A stretch of 64,000 bases of DNA from Cannabis sativa. Lineage: Eukaryota > Streptophyta > Magnoliopsida > Rosales > Cannabaceae. Positions 46,570-55,943 of the stretch are shown here, in pieces; position 1 is the first letter of the stretch; the number at the start of each line of letters is the position of its first letter. The notes beneath the pieces are model-generated. The model was not told the DNA's origin and ran no database searches. It saw nothing but the letters and a program-made list of their open reading frames with translations. A program made the position numbers and the translations under genes. The stretch spans positions 37,375,660 through 37,439,659 of the forward strand of contig NC_083601.1 of NCBI RefSeq assembly GCF_029168945.1, written 5' to 3'.

Positions 46570-49452
46570 TGGCATATTAGATTAGGACACCCTTCACCAA
46601 GATTGTTCAAACTGTTCTCACCAATTGCAATGTGCCTCATAATAATAATAATAATGACATAAACAAAGTTTGTTCAGCTTGTTGCCTTGGAAAAATTCAC
46701 AAGTTACCCTTTCCTAAAGCTTCTCTCACTGAATATACAACACCTCTCCAACTTGTGGTGTCTAATTTGTAGGGTCCCTCACACACTTTATCTAGTGGCT
46801 ACAAGTATTATATACATTTCGTTGATGTTTATTCTAGACTCACCTAGTTGTATCTTCTTAAACACAAATCTAATGCTTTTAAAGTGTTTTAAAACTTTAA
46901 GGTTGAGAGTGAGTTACAATTAGGCACCAATCTAAAGACACTACAAACAAAGTTGGGGGAGCTAGGGGAGAGAATATAGAACTTTTACAATCTTTCTTGA
47001 ATCCCATGGAGTTATACATAGACGTCATATTGCCTTACAAGCTAGGAATAAAATGGACTAGCTAAAAGAAAATATAGCCATATTGTGGATAATGGATTAA
47101 CCTTACTTGCTCAAGCATCTATGCCATTAAAGTACTTGGATGAAGCCTTTAGAACAGTAGTCTATCTTTCAATAGGTTTCTAACTCATGTTCTTAAAAGC
47201 AAGTCACCCTTGGAAATTTTGTTTAATCAAACACCTGATAGCCAAACCCTTAGAACCTTTGGGTGTGCTTGCTTTCTCAACATAAGACCTTACAATAAAT
47301 ATAAGTTGGATTTTAGATGAACCACTTGCACTTTTCTTGGGTATATCCTTACAAAGGATACAAGTGTATAGATTCTAATGACATGCTTTACATATCAGAG
47401 ATGTCGCATTTAATGAAAAGTTTTTTCCATTTGCCAAAACTTCTCAATATGATCAAACCCCTATTACCTATTCCTATGATTGCCTACCTCCTGGTATTAT
47501 TCTTACCAGTAATGGTCATTTCTCTCATATGCCTATGTCCAATGATGTTGCTCCTATACCAGATAATGAAGCTTCTTCTTCCTCATCTGTTGGTTTAGGT
47601 TTTGAACACACTCATTCTCTTCCAAACATGCTTGACCAATATGCTTCTGTTGACAATTCTCATTATTTATATAGCAGTGGTGCTCCTACTCAAACTTCTA
47701 AATTCTTGTTGATGTAGTTGTTGCACAAGAATTTGGCCTTACAAATGTTACAATTGCACAACCTCCTACAGTTGATGTTGTAGTTAATCATCCATGCTCT
47801 TCTTTGAGGTTTCAAGGTACTCTAAGCACTACAAGCTCATCAGCCACTCCTGATTTGTCTCCAACTACTACTTTTGTCGTCAATACCAGGGTAGTAAATT
47901 CTCACTCCATGCAGACCAAAGGGAAGTCTTGTATTAATTTCTAAGCCAAAGTTGTTCATGACCTCTTGTTAACCTGAGTCTCTTGTTGATGCCTTACTCA
48001 ATGAGCATTAGAATTCTACTATGACGGATGAAATACTTGCATTGGCCAGAAACAAGACCTACATTTTGGTTAAGCTACCTGAAAGAAGAAAAGTCATAAC
48101 CTGTAAATGGGTTTACAAAGTTAAACTCAATCCATATGGAACCATAACCAGGTACAAAGCTAGGCTAGTGGCCTAAGGATTCCACTAGCAACTAGGGTTC
48201 AATTTCACTGAGACTTCCAGTCTAGTGGTCAAGCCTATAACTATTAGAGTAGTCCTAACTTTTGCCTTAGCTCAAGGGTGGAATGTTAAAAAATTTGATG
48301 TACATAATTCTTTTCCAAATGGTACACTACAAGAGGAAGTTTACATGAAACAAAAATATGGTTTTGAGGTTGCTACAACTCCTAACTTGGTTTGTAAACT
48401 TCAAAAGGCACTGTATGGCTTAAAATAAGCCCCCATAAATTGGTTTGATAGATTGCATCAATGTCTACTAACCCTTGGTTTTTTTTTTCTTCAAAGTTAG
48501 GACAGTCTCTCTTTATTAGCCTAACTCCTCACTCCACAACTTTCATACTTGTCTATGTTGATGATATCTTGATCACAGGAAGTGATCAAAAAGTTGTATC
48601 TTAACTGACCTCTGATCTCAATGACAGATTCTCTCTCAGAGACCTAGTAGAACTAAGCTATGTTCTGGGAATAGAAGTCAAACACTCTAATGAGGCAATC
48701 CATCTATCACAATAAAAATATTTTAAAGACCTACTCTACAAGGTCAAGATGCAGGGTGCAACTCTTCTTCTCCCATGACACATGAGCTGAGACTCTCAAC
48801 TTATGGGGGAGATCCCATTCATAGTATGCTGGAATACATGTCTATAGTAGGAGTCTTACAAGATCTTACTATGACTAGACCTGAAATAGTTTTTAGTGTG
48901 AACAAAGTGTGCCAATTTATGCAAAATTCTCTTGAATCTCATTGGGTTGTTATGAAAAAGAAATTGAGGTATGTTAGTGGGATTGTGACACATGGATTGC
49001 ATCACAAAAAACCTTCTTTTATGGATTTTGTTGTCTTCTGTGATGCTAACTGGGCAATTGATCCAAATGATAGAAGTTCCACTTTAGGGTTTGCCATCTT
49101 CCTTGGTAGAAACTTAGTCAGATGGCAATGTAAAAAGCAGCATATTGTGTCTCGGTCTAGCATTGAGACAGAGTATAAGAATCTAGCCATTGTGGTAATT
49201 GCGCTAACTTGGATGCACAATTTGTTTCATGAGCTAAATATCACCTTGCCTATAGTTCTCACAGTGTGGAGTGATAATAACTTGAGTATTATCCTGCTCA
49301 CTTTCAATCTAGTTCTTCTTTCAAGGACAAAACACATTAAGTTAGGTCTCTATTTTGTTAGAGAAAAAGTTCAACACAAGTTTGTAGAAGTAAATCATGT
49401 TCTTGCAGCTGATCAGATAGTTGATGGTCTAACCAAAGCTATCTCAAGTTAG
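46570..49452 (+). pseudogene. copia pol remnant (integrase, RT, RNase H)
   Basis: It starts with WHIRLGHPSPRLFKL and a degenerate integrase with several stops up to about 47320. A proline/serine-rich spacer follows. RT fragments are at 48040-48440 ([45 protein letters not shown]), with YVDDILITG at about 48555-48580. A long RNase H frame is at 48775-49452 (FCDANWAIDPNDRSS, SRSSIETEYKNLA, SRTKHIKLGLYFVRE). Multiple stops and frameshifts make it inactive. Confidence 0.85.
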
Positions 49453-50275
49453 AGACTTCTTTCATTTCGTGACACTTGCAATTGAGGATGACTCAATTCT
49501 AAGTTTGAGAAGAACTATTAAGATAACTACTAGGAGTTAGTTATTACTGTTAGTTTAGGGTTTCTGTTAAGAGCCAATTAGTTAAGCTCAAGTTAGTTGT
49601 CTCAATTGAATTTTGTTATACATTTTCAGTTGTCATTTGTTATGGATGTCTTCCTCTCTGACTTGTATATAATGATAATTGTTGTATCACATTCAATAAG
49701 ATCATTTTTTTTCTCATATCTTCGTTCTCTTTCTTCTACCATTTCTCTCTTTCAGCCTTTCTTTCCTTTCCTTTACTGTGTTTGTCAATGGCCAATAGAT
49801 CCAACGCGAACCAACATGACAGATTGGAAAAAAAATAGAGGTAATTTGAAAAATACCACTTCTATTAATCAATTAATCAAATTTACCTCTATTTTTATAT
49901 TTAATTGAAACATATTTCTTTTTATATGTATTGTACCTAAAATACCCTGATATAAGAGAGTCACATGAAGAGTATCTTGAAGTGACAGGGGCAAAATTAG
50001 TACAATGTTTAAAAAAATAGGTAAAAATGATAGATTTTTAAAAAAAAGAGTAAAAATAAAAGAGGACAATATAAAAAGGGTATAGAGTTTAATTTTCACA
50101 ACAAAAAAAAAAATATATTGAATATCGTGAAGCCAATTCTGTTTGGGAGGAATAAAGCCCAGCCCACTGATTTTGTATAGTCCATGAATTGGACTCATTG
50201 ATTATGATTCTCAAACTGGGCCTATCAATATGGGCTTTAGGCTCAAAACAATCAAACGTCACTCTATGTTGTTTA

Positions 50276-50703
50276 TATAACGTCCCCGCTTCAAGCCTCC
50301 ATTGGGTCCTTACACCCACGGAATGAATGGCTCTTATACACGAGTACGTCACTCTGGCTGCTTCCTGGATTGATGACTGGCCCTACAGACCAACACGAGT
50401 GTTTTCAGCGTGCTTTGTCCTCACTCGCACGCTTCCTGGGAAAACTTCCCAGGAGGTCACCCATCCTAAAATTGCTCCCAAGTCAAGCACGCTTAACTGT
50501 GGAGTTCTTTCGAGATGGGCTACCGAAAAACAAGATGCACCTTGTTGATATAGGTAGTACCAATCAATCCATTTAAGCTCTCTTCAACTGTGTAGTCCCA
50601 TACCTACACCTCGAATCATCCCACTGACCTTCCCTGAGCGTGTGGGATTGCACAAACCTTACCCGCATTTCCCCTTACGGATCACGGGACTACTGACTGT
50701 CAC
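50276..50703 (-). repeat. Cassandra-type LTR with 5S rRNA sequence (minus)
   Basis: On the minus strand this 428-bp LTR begins TGTGACAGTCAGTAGTCC at 50703, is preceded by the polypurine tract AAGGGGGGGTGAT, and ends GCGGGGACGTTATA at 50276. It carries a 5S rRNA-like segment (50433-50526). Cassandra TRIM elements are known for 5S sequences in their LTRs and initiator tRNA-Met primer-binding sites; both are seen here. Its last 266 bp appear identical to the inverted copy at 52023-52288. Confidence 0.8.
50433..50526 (-). ncRNA. 5S rRNA-like segment in LTR (minus copy)
   Basis: On the minus strand the segment contains AGTTAAGCGTGCTTG (A-box region of 5S genes) and GGATGGGTGACCTCCTGGGA (C-box region), with an insertion-rich middle. 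It is not a genomic 5S gene: the 5' part and the 3' stem are diverged and it lies inside an LTR. Confidence 0.75.
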
Positions 50704-50777
50704 AATCACCCCCCCTTACGGGGTCCGACGTCCTCGTCGACCACACTTCCGGCTGGGTCAAGGCTCTGATACCAAAC
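50704..50777 (-). mobile_element. Cassandra-type internal domain: PBS and PPT only
   Basis: On the minus strand it starts GTTTGGTATCAGAGCC (initiator tRNA-Met primer-binding site), then about 40 bp, then AAGGGGGGGTGAT, the polypurine tract directly before the LTR start. Such a minimal internal domain is typical of TRIM elements. Confidence 0.75.
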
Positions 50778-52020
50778 TGTAACGCCCGTACTTTTCATAA
50801 ATTACTAATTTAGTTACAAGCGTTAAAATGCGGAAAATCTATAATGTCGCTTTTATTTATAAACATAAAATATTTCATATTTGAGCTCGGTTTGGACTTA
50901 AAAGACATAATAATTAATAAATAAAAATAACTGCGACATTAATTTAATAACACTAAAAGAAATAAATGGAGCGTGCCCTAAACCACCCTCAGTTATATGG
51001 TCCTCAGCGAGTACACACACAAGCCTCCAAGGTCTCACTTGCCACCGGCTTTCTAAGTTTTATAACCTTAATCTGCACATGGTAAGTTTGATAAGGGTGA
51101 GCTACTAAACTCAGTAAGGAAATGCTTGTCACGTAGTCACATAAAATAAAAGAAAAACATATAACTAAAACTTAGATACTCATATTTAGACAAAAATAGC
51201 AATACATATAAGCTTAATCTTATCACTATTAACTAATCACTAGTTTCTAAGCTAAGTCACATAATAATGGTTATGCCGGAGTTCGACTTTGGCAAATAAA
51301 CTCGAACTATTAGACTAAATGGCTGAGGGCCGGGTTCAAGAAAATCGTACCCACTACTAGATGGCCCCCTATCTACCATATAGACCCTAACAACAAGTAT
51401 TTAACCATTATCTTCTCGGTCAAACCATGTCACATAATCTACAATAAATCTAATTTAAATAATGTTTAACTACTATACATTATTTAAATAGAGTATCACA
51501 ATTATATCCTAATCATACCATAATCATATCATAATTATTTCATAACTACATAATAATCATATCATAACAATATCATAGTCATATCATATTCATACCATAA
51601 TCATATCATTGTTTAAATAATGCGAATCCATTGTACCGTCCATTATCTAAACAACATAACTAGTTTAAATAATGTGAATCTTATAAACACATTATTTACA
51701 TACATACTTAAATAACATGAATCTTATAAACATATTATTTAAATATATATATATACCTTTAGCAATGGCCATGCTCTAATACTGTAAACATACATAAATA
51801 ACATGAATCTTATAAACACATTATTTAAATATATATTATACAGTACATTAAATAACAAACAATAAAGAGTCAGGCAGAAGACCTTAGTTAACTTCTCTTT
51901 TACTATTCCCACTCTTCCTATGAATGTTATTACATACAGAAAACTTATGTTTTTTCTACTTAATTTCCTTACCTCGAATGTGGAGATCCTAGCTTGATTG
52001 CGAAAATTATATGTAGAACC
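50778..52020 (-). repeat. inverted copy of gypsy LTR 3' part
   Basis: This is the reverse complement of about 57530-58766 with roughly 2-3% differences by eye. It includes AT-rich subrepeats (three copies of an AATAACATGAATCTTATAAA-type unit at 51660-51840 and CATATCATAATCATATC-type units at 51500-51610). The arms could pair as a 1.2-kb inverted repeat with about 5.5 kb between them. The junction with Cassandra-type sequence at about 52020 shows TTG microhomology. Confidence 0.85.
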
Positions 52021-52288
52021 AAGGTGCATCTTGTTTTTCGGTAGCCCATCTCGAAAGAACTCCACAGTTAAGCGTGCTTGACTTGGGAGCAATTTTAGGA
52101 TGGGTGACCTCCTGGGAAGTTTTCCCAGGAAGCGTGCGAGTGAGGACAAAGCACGCTGAAAACACTCGTGTTGGTCTGTAGGGCCAGTCATCAATCCAGG
52201 AAGCAGCCAGAGTGACGTACTCGTGTATAAGAGCCATTCATTCCGTGGGTGTAAGGACCCAATGGAGGCTTGAAGCGGGGACGTTATA
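52021..52288 (+). repeat. Cassandra-type LTR 3' part (plus)
   Basis: Contains the 5S rRNA-like segment at 52038-52131 and ends GCGGGGACGTTATA directly before the primer-binding site. It appears identical in inverted orientation to 50276-50541, forming a 266-bp perfect inverted repeat about 1.48 kb apart. Confidence 0.85.
52038..52131 (+). ncRNA. 5S rRNA-like segment in LTR (plus copy)
   Basis: Contains AACTCCACAGTTAAGCGTGC and GGATGGGTGACCTCCTGGGA, matching the strongly conserved 3' half of plant 5S rRNA with its internal Pol III control boxes. The 5' third is barely recognisable. Confidence 0.78.
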
Positions 52289-52290
52289 AA

Positions 52291-52303
52291 TGGTATCAGA
52301 GCC
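52291..52303 (+). other. primer-binding site, initiator tRNA-Met
   Basis: TGGTATCAGAGCC begins two bases after the LTR end and is complementary to the 3' end of plant initiator tRNA-Met. Confidence 0.85.
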
Positions 52304-52472
52304 AGGTTATATTGGTCCCGAACGTTCTCACGAGTTACACATATCAGCTAAAAAGGTTCCACTGGCTACCAAGTAAGTATTATTTTTGCATGATTGTATT
52401 TTATGTGTATTTTAGTAATTTCAGAAGTTCTTTTTATTTTCAGAACCCTAGAACCAACTAAGCACCAACATC

Positions 52473-52973
52473 ATGAGACGAGTAAGAGGTGAGAATCACA
52501 TTGTTAGGCATATTAAGGCCTTAAAGAGAGTTCCTAAGACCCCACCCATGCTGGAAGAAAACAAGGTCTTTCATAGAATTAACAAAATACATGAGGGTAT
52601 GGATAAGATAATAGATCGTTGGAATTGTTTATTGAAGTCACATGAGAAGTACATAGCCTTGATGCACGCTCTCAACATGCCACAAGTCCAACATAGTCTA
52701 AGAGCAAATTGGGAACATCTAGGGTATGTCGGGGTAGATGAGGCCGAAAGATATGACCTACTCATGATCAACTTAGTGGATCAATATCAAATTACCGACA
52801 CCATTTATCACCCTGATGGCTCTAAAGAAGAAATATATCATCGACCCAATAATGCTGTTAGATCTGAATTCCTTCAAAAGTTACCAATTTCATCAAACTT
52901 GGTGTACTTAGAACTCGACTATGTAGATTTGACAGAAGATATGTTAGAGGAAGGGTCAGACATAGAAGAGTAG
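52473..52973 (+). CDS. unrecognised ORF A of composite retroelement, 166 aa
   Basis: It begins with an ATG 170 bp after the primer-binding site, at the place where gag would start. The N-terminus is basic (MRRVRGENHIVRHIKALKR). The centre is helical and charged (EGMDKIIDRWNCLLKSHEKY), and the C-terminus is acidic (EDMLEEGSDIEE). There is no zinc knuckle, protease or RT motif, and I do not recognise a capsid fold. It is intact, unlike the pol remnant downstream. Part of it aligns loosely with ORF B (LLKSHEKYIALMHAL against LIKSREKFLVLRAAL), so A and B may be diverged duplicates. It could be a highly diverged gag or captured host sequence. Confidence 0.5.
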   Translation: MRRVRGENHIVRHIKALKRVPKTPPMLEENKVFHRINKIHEGMDKIIDRWNCLLKSHEKYIALMHALNMPQVQHSLRANWEHLGYVGVDEAERYDLLMINLVDQYQITDTIYHPDGSKEEIYHRPNNAVRSEFLQKLPISSNLVYLELDYVDLTEDMLEEGSDIEE

Positions 52974-53208
52974 AAAAGTCAAGTTGCATTTTATTCTATG
53001 TGTTTATATTTTTTTATGTAATAAGGAGTGTTAGTATGGCTCCACTTTAGTTAGGAGTTTTAGTGTAACTCCTTTAGCTTGTTATCTTTTGGAATTTATA
53101 AATAAATAAAGAGGTTTTATTTTATTTATAAAGATTTATATAAATATATATCTACTTATATTAAGTCTTACTGAATAGTTAAAGAATTTTTTTTCAGATA
53201 TAGGAGAT

Positions 53209-53655
53209 ATGTCTCTTAGAATTAAGGCGTCAAACGATACAGTACTTGCAGAAATAAAAAATATTCTGTCACTTAAGATCGAAAATATCCGCCACGAAGA
53301 GGATAAGATTCTTAGAGCTCTGCGAGAAGTCATCGCAATTAATGAAGAAATTAAAAGAGTAGTAGAGGTGAGGGGAGCCTTGATCAAATCACGAGAGAAG
53401 TTTCTAGTGCTAAGGGCTGCTTTGTCACATGTCCCCGAACTTCTTTACTATATCGATGAAGTCTGGCACCGTGTCTCAAATCTTGGCGACGCAATTGATA
53501 CGCAAAGATTCATATGTGAGTCGACGCTTGACTTCCACAACTTCGTTTTCGAAAAGACTTATATTGTGGAAACAAACGGCATGGAAGAAGAACGCGTCAA
53601 GAACATACGATATAAGCTAAGCGACGACAAAGTGTGGAGGACATACGTACCGTGA
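53209..53655 (+). CDS. unrecognised ORF B of composite retroelement, 148 aa
   Basis: ATG at 53209 follows a polypyrimidine-AG (TTTTTTTTCAG at 53187-53197) that could be a splice acceptor. The N-terminal half is a predicted coiled-coil-like charged helix (VLAEIKNILSLKIENIRHEE; LRALREVIAINEEIKRVVEV). Then comes a segment resembling ORF A (KSREKFLVLRAALSH) and later ETNGMEEER, comparable to HPDGSKEEI of ORF A. No catalytic motif was seen. ORF C overlaps its end in another frame. Confidence 0.45.
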   Translation: MSLRIKASNDTVLAEIKNILSLKIENIRHEEDKILRALREVIAINEEIKRVVEVRGALIKSREKFLVLRAALSHVPELLYYIDEVWHRVSNLGDAIDTQRFICESTLDFHNFVFEKTYIVETNGMEEERVKNIRYKLSDDKVWRTYVP

Positions 53656-54152
53656 ACGTAACAACTGAACGAGATTTGGAAGAATCAGAAATGCCAGACT
53701 ATTTTGAAGTGACAGCAGAAATGTTGGAACTTGAACTAATAAGCCCACCTCAAATAGAAGCAGAGAAAATAGTAGAAGTAATAGAGATTCCCTCAGATGA
53801 AGAATCCAAAGATGAGGAAATGCCAGAAGGTCCCAATGAGCTAGATTATTCCCCAATACCGAAAAGCAAGGACTTAGATCTGCCCGCAACAACCAACATC
53901 CATGAACCAGAAGATGACATACCTGACTATCATTTTGAAGTAGAAATTGATGAGTCAGACTCTGAATCCGAGGATGTGCCAGCACCAACTCCAGCAGATG
54001 TGGAAATGGAAATAAACTTCGAGGAACACCCAAGAGGACCTACAAGAAGACCCCGAAGGATCGAAGCCGAGTCATGCGTGAGGACGAATAATAGTCTCTT
54101 TCAACTTGTCAAATTTTATCCAAAGAAGATATTTTTGTTCCTATTCCAATAA
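53634..54152 (+). CDS. unrecognised acidic ORF C of composite retroelement
   Basis: An open frame without an ATG at its start (first in-frame ATG at 53691), overlapping the last 22 bp of ORF B in the -1 frame. That arrangement could be a frameshift fusion or decay of one gene. The product is strongly acidic and proline-rich (VEVIEIPSDEESKDEEMPEG; VEIDESDSESEDVPAP), ending in a basic patch (RGPTRRPRR). It is likely disordered. Function unknown. Confidence 0.4.
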   Translation: MEDIRTVNVTTERDLEESEMPDYFEVTAEMLELELISPPQIEAEKIVEVIEIPSDEESKDEEMPEGPNELDYSPIPKSKDLDLPATTNIHEPEDDIPDYHFEVEIDESDSESEDVPAPTPADVEMEINFEEHPRGPTRRPRRIEAESCVRTNNSLFQLVKFYPKKIFLFLFQ

Positions 54153-55186
54153 TCTAGTGACTATGTAACTAGAGATTCAGTACGCTTTTAAGTAAATAAA
54201 GATTTATTTTTCCTTCAATCAAATTCTTCTTTTATGACCAAAATAACTCCCTACAAAATTAACAAGGAAGACGGTTTGCCTCTACTTAGGAATCTACTTT
54301 TTAATAAAGCAATGTTAATTCTTAAATCGGGAAAAAAATACTCAAACTAGACACCAAGAGCAAGAAGTACCAATGAGTGTGACATCCGCAGTACTCACTC
54401 AAACACCGGGACTAGAAATTTGGTCTTAAAATTATTCAATGCCCAAGGGATGGTGTTAGTATTCAAAAATTAGGTGGAGGAATTCGTTGTTGATGATGTT
54501 TTGCATACTCCAACCCTCGGGAGGATGTTAAGGATACTTAAATACGAGCCCAAACTCGAGTTTTAGAAGACTCGATCGAACTGGAGGATTAGAAGATCAA
54601 AGCTATTGGTTCAAAGAGCTGGCTTACAAAAAAAAAAAAAAATGCTTATTTCTTAATACAGAACTTGTGGTTCATCCTACAAGCGTGGTAGATTCAAGAG
54701 GCAGCCGCGCACAAAGACCGAAGAGAGATCGAAAGCTTCCTTTGGCCCAATATGTAGTAGCCTACACATTGACGAACCTCAAGGACAATATGAAACAAAG
54801 GATATGGATAGAATTTGTAACTAGGAAAGTATCTATGTTAGTGTTGCTACTCGAAGGCAAGGAGAAAACGTACTGCAATGGAAACTTAAGGTCGAGAGAA
54901 TGATGCAAGCACCACCTACACCACACTAGATGCATCTCGAGTTATTAGATGCAAAATAGTACAATGATTAGGTAAAGGATGGATGAGTATTCGTAAAGTG
55001 GCAATTGGATTTGTGATTTGACGTCCTACATGTCAAGACATAAGAGTTTTAATATTAAAGAACTAAGGAAAATAATACGATCCTTGTATTCCTAAAGAAG
55101 GTGATCTCGATCTGAGTTTTAGTATATTTTGAAGTGTTAGGTCAAATACAAACCTTTAGTGAACCGGATGAAGTCCTGTAAACTAG
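54153..55186 (+). other. degenerate internal region of composite element
   Basis: No intact frame of note. A short frame at 54667-54903 contains a basic stretch (SRGSRAQRPKRDRKLPLAQY). Nothing resembling protease, RT or RNase H is visible, so most of gypsy pol has been lost. Confidence 0.5.
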
Positions 55187-55294
55187 CAGAAGCATCATCC
55201 AGGAAGTAGCCAATGTGACGTACTTGTGTATAAGAGCCATCATTCCGTGGGTGTAAGGACCTAATGGAGGCTTGAAGCAAGGATGTTACAAATA
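55187..55294 (+). repeat. fragment of Cassandra-type LTR 3' end
   Basis: Matches the last about 100 bp of the LTR at 52192-52290 with roughly 10-15% differences (GTGACGTACTTGTGTATAAG, ATTCCGTGGGTGTAAGGACC, GGATGTTACAAAT). The 5S segment is absent. It shows that Cassandra-type sequence entered this region at least twice. Confidence 0.8.
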
Positions 55295-55479
55295 GGTACT
55301 TCGGTAAGATAGAGTAAGCGCTTGTAGTTGATAACATTCTCTTATGAAGACAGTTTGTTGGCCACAATACGTATGGCAACCTATAAGATGTTTTATGAGT
55401 GCTAAATTTACTTGGAGCGAGGTACCACATATAAGTCGGCAAGAAGTAAGAGAATTATCAAAAATAGTAGACGAAATAT

Positions 55480-55943
55480 GACAGAGTATGCTCGCTACTC
55501 TCATGGATGATGATTTAGAAATGATAAAAGGTTACATACTTTTGGTGACAGTATGCTGTTGAAGGTTACTTCAATGAAGAAATGTTATGGATTTTAAGAG
55601 GAAGGGCGAGTAAGGCCTGAGATATATAGGTTCTTTACACATGTTGGCCAAATAGTATATAGACTTGAGCTACCACCTACGATAGTGGATATGCATAACT
55701 GATTTAATATCTCAATGTGAAGAAGGTACGTATCCGATCCCACGCAGATGCTTATACGACGCGTTAGTAGGCACAATAGAAAGGGGAACTAAAATATAAG
55801 AGTATACCCATAGATAAGGTCCTGTGGAGTGGAAATTCTAACAAAAAAAATTTTGAATGGGTAAGGATATGAGAAGTTGATACCCCGTGTTTCTGTGGGT
55901 TGAAGTTAATTTCGAGGACAAAATTCCTTTAACGAGAGTAGAG
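55480..55943 (+). pseudogene. Ty3/gypsy integrase C-terminal remnant and PPT
   Basis: At about 55655-55753 the plus strand reads VYRLELPPTIVDMHN, a stop, FNISM, a stop, then RRYVSDPTQML. This matches the conserved end of chromovirus-type gypsy integrases (YRLALPP...HNVFHVSMLRKY pattern), with stop codons. The characteristic gypsy 3' phrase AATTTCGAGGACAAAATTCC follows at about 55909, then the purine-rich tract before the LTR at 55944. It identifies the backbone as Ty3/gypsy. Confidence 0.8.

Larger units (their letters stand above)
44890..49830 (+). mobile_element. chimera of two decayed Ty1/copia elements
   Basis: The left part (about 44890-46460) contains a degenerate primer-binding site (GTGGAATCAGAGC at about 45060), a Tork-like gag, a zinc knuckle, a protease remnant and a GAG-pre-integrase motif. 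At about 46450-46570 the sequence switches and a second GAG-pre-integrase motif appears, followed by integrase, RT and RNase H of another copia element. The right boundary is approximate. An LTR-like end with a TATA motif (CTTGTATATAATG, about 49661) lies beyond the RNase H. The left and right outer regions are not similar, as expected for a junction of two different elements. Confidence 0.75.

Noticed and set aside
50327..50576. Open frames starting MALIHEYV and MMTGPTDQ, duplicated at 51739-52237
   Set aside because: They are translations of the Cassandra-type LTR with its 5S-like segment, repeated because the LTR is repeated in inverted orientation.
52038..52131. A genuine 5S rRNA gene
   Set aside because: Only the 3' half is well conserved, the middle has insertions, and it lies inside an LTR next to a primer-binding site.
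54667..54903. Basic 78-residue frame in the composite element
   Set aside because: No ATG start, no motif, and it lies in a degenerate region. Left as part of the region description.
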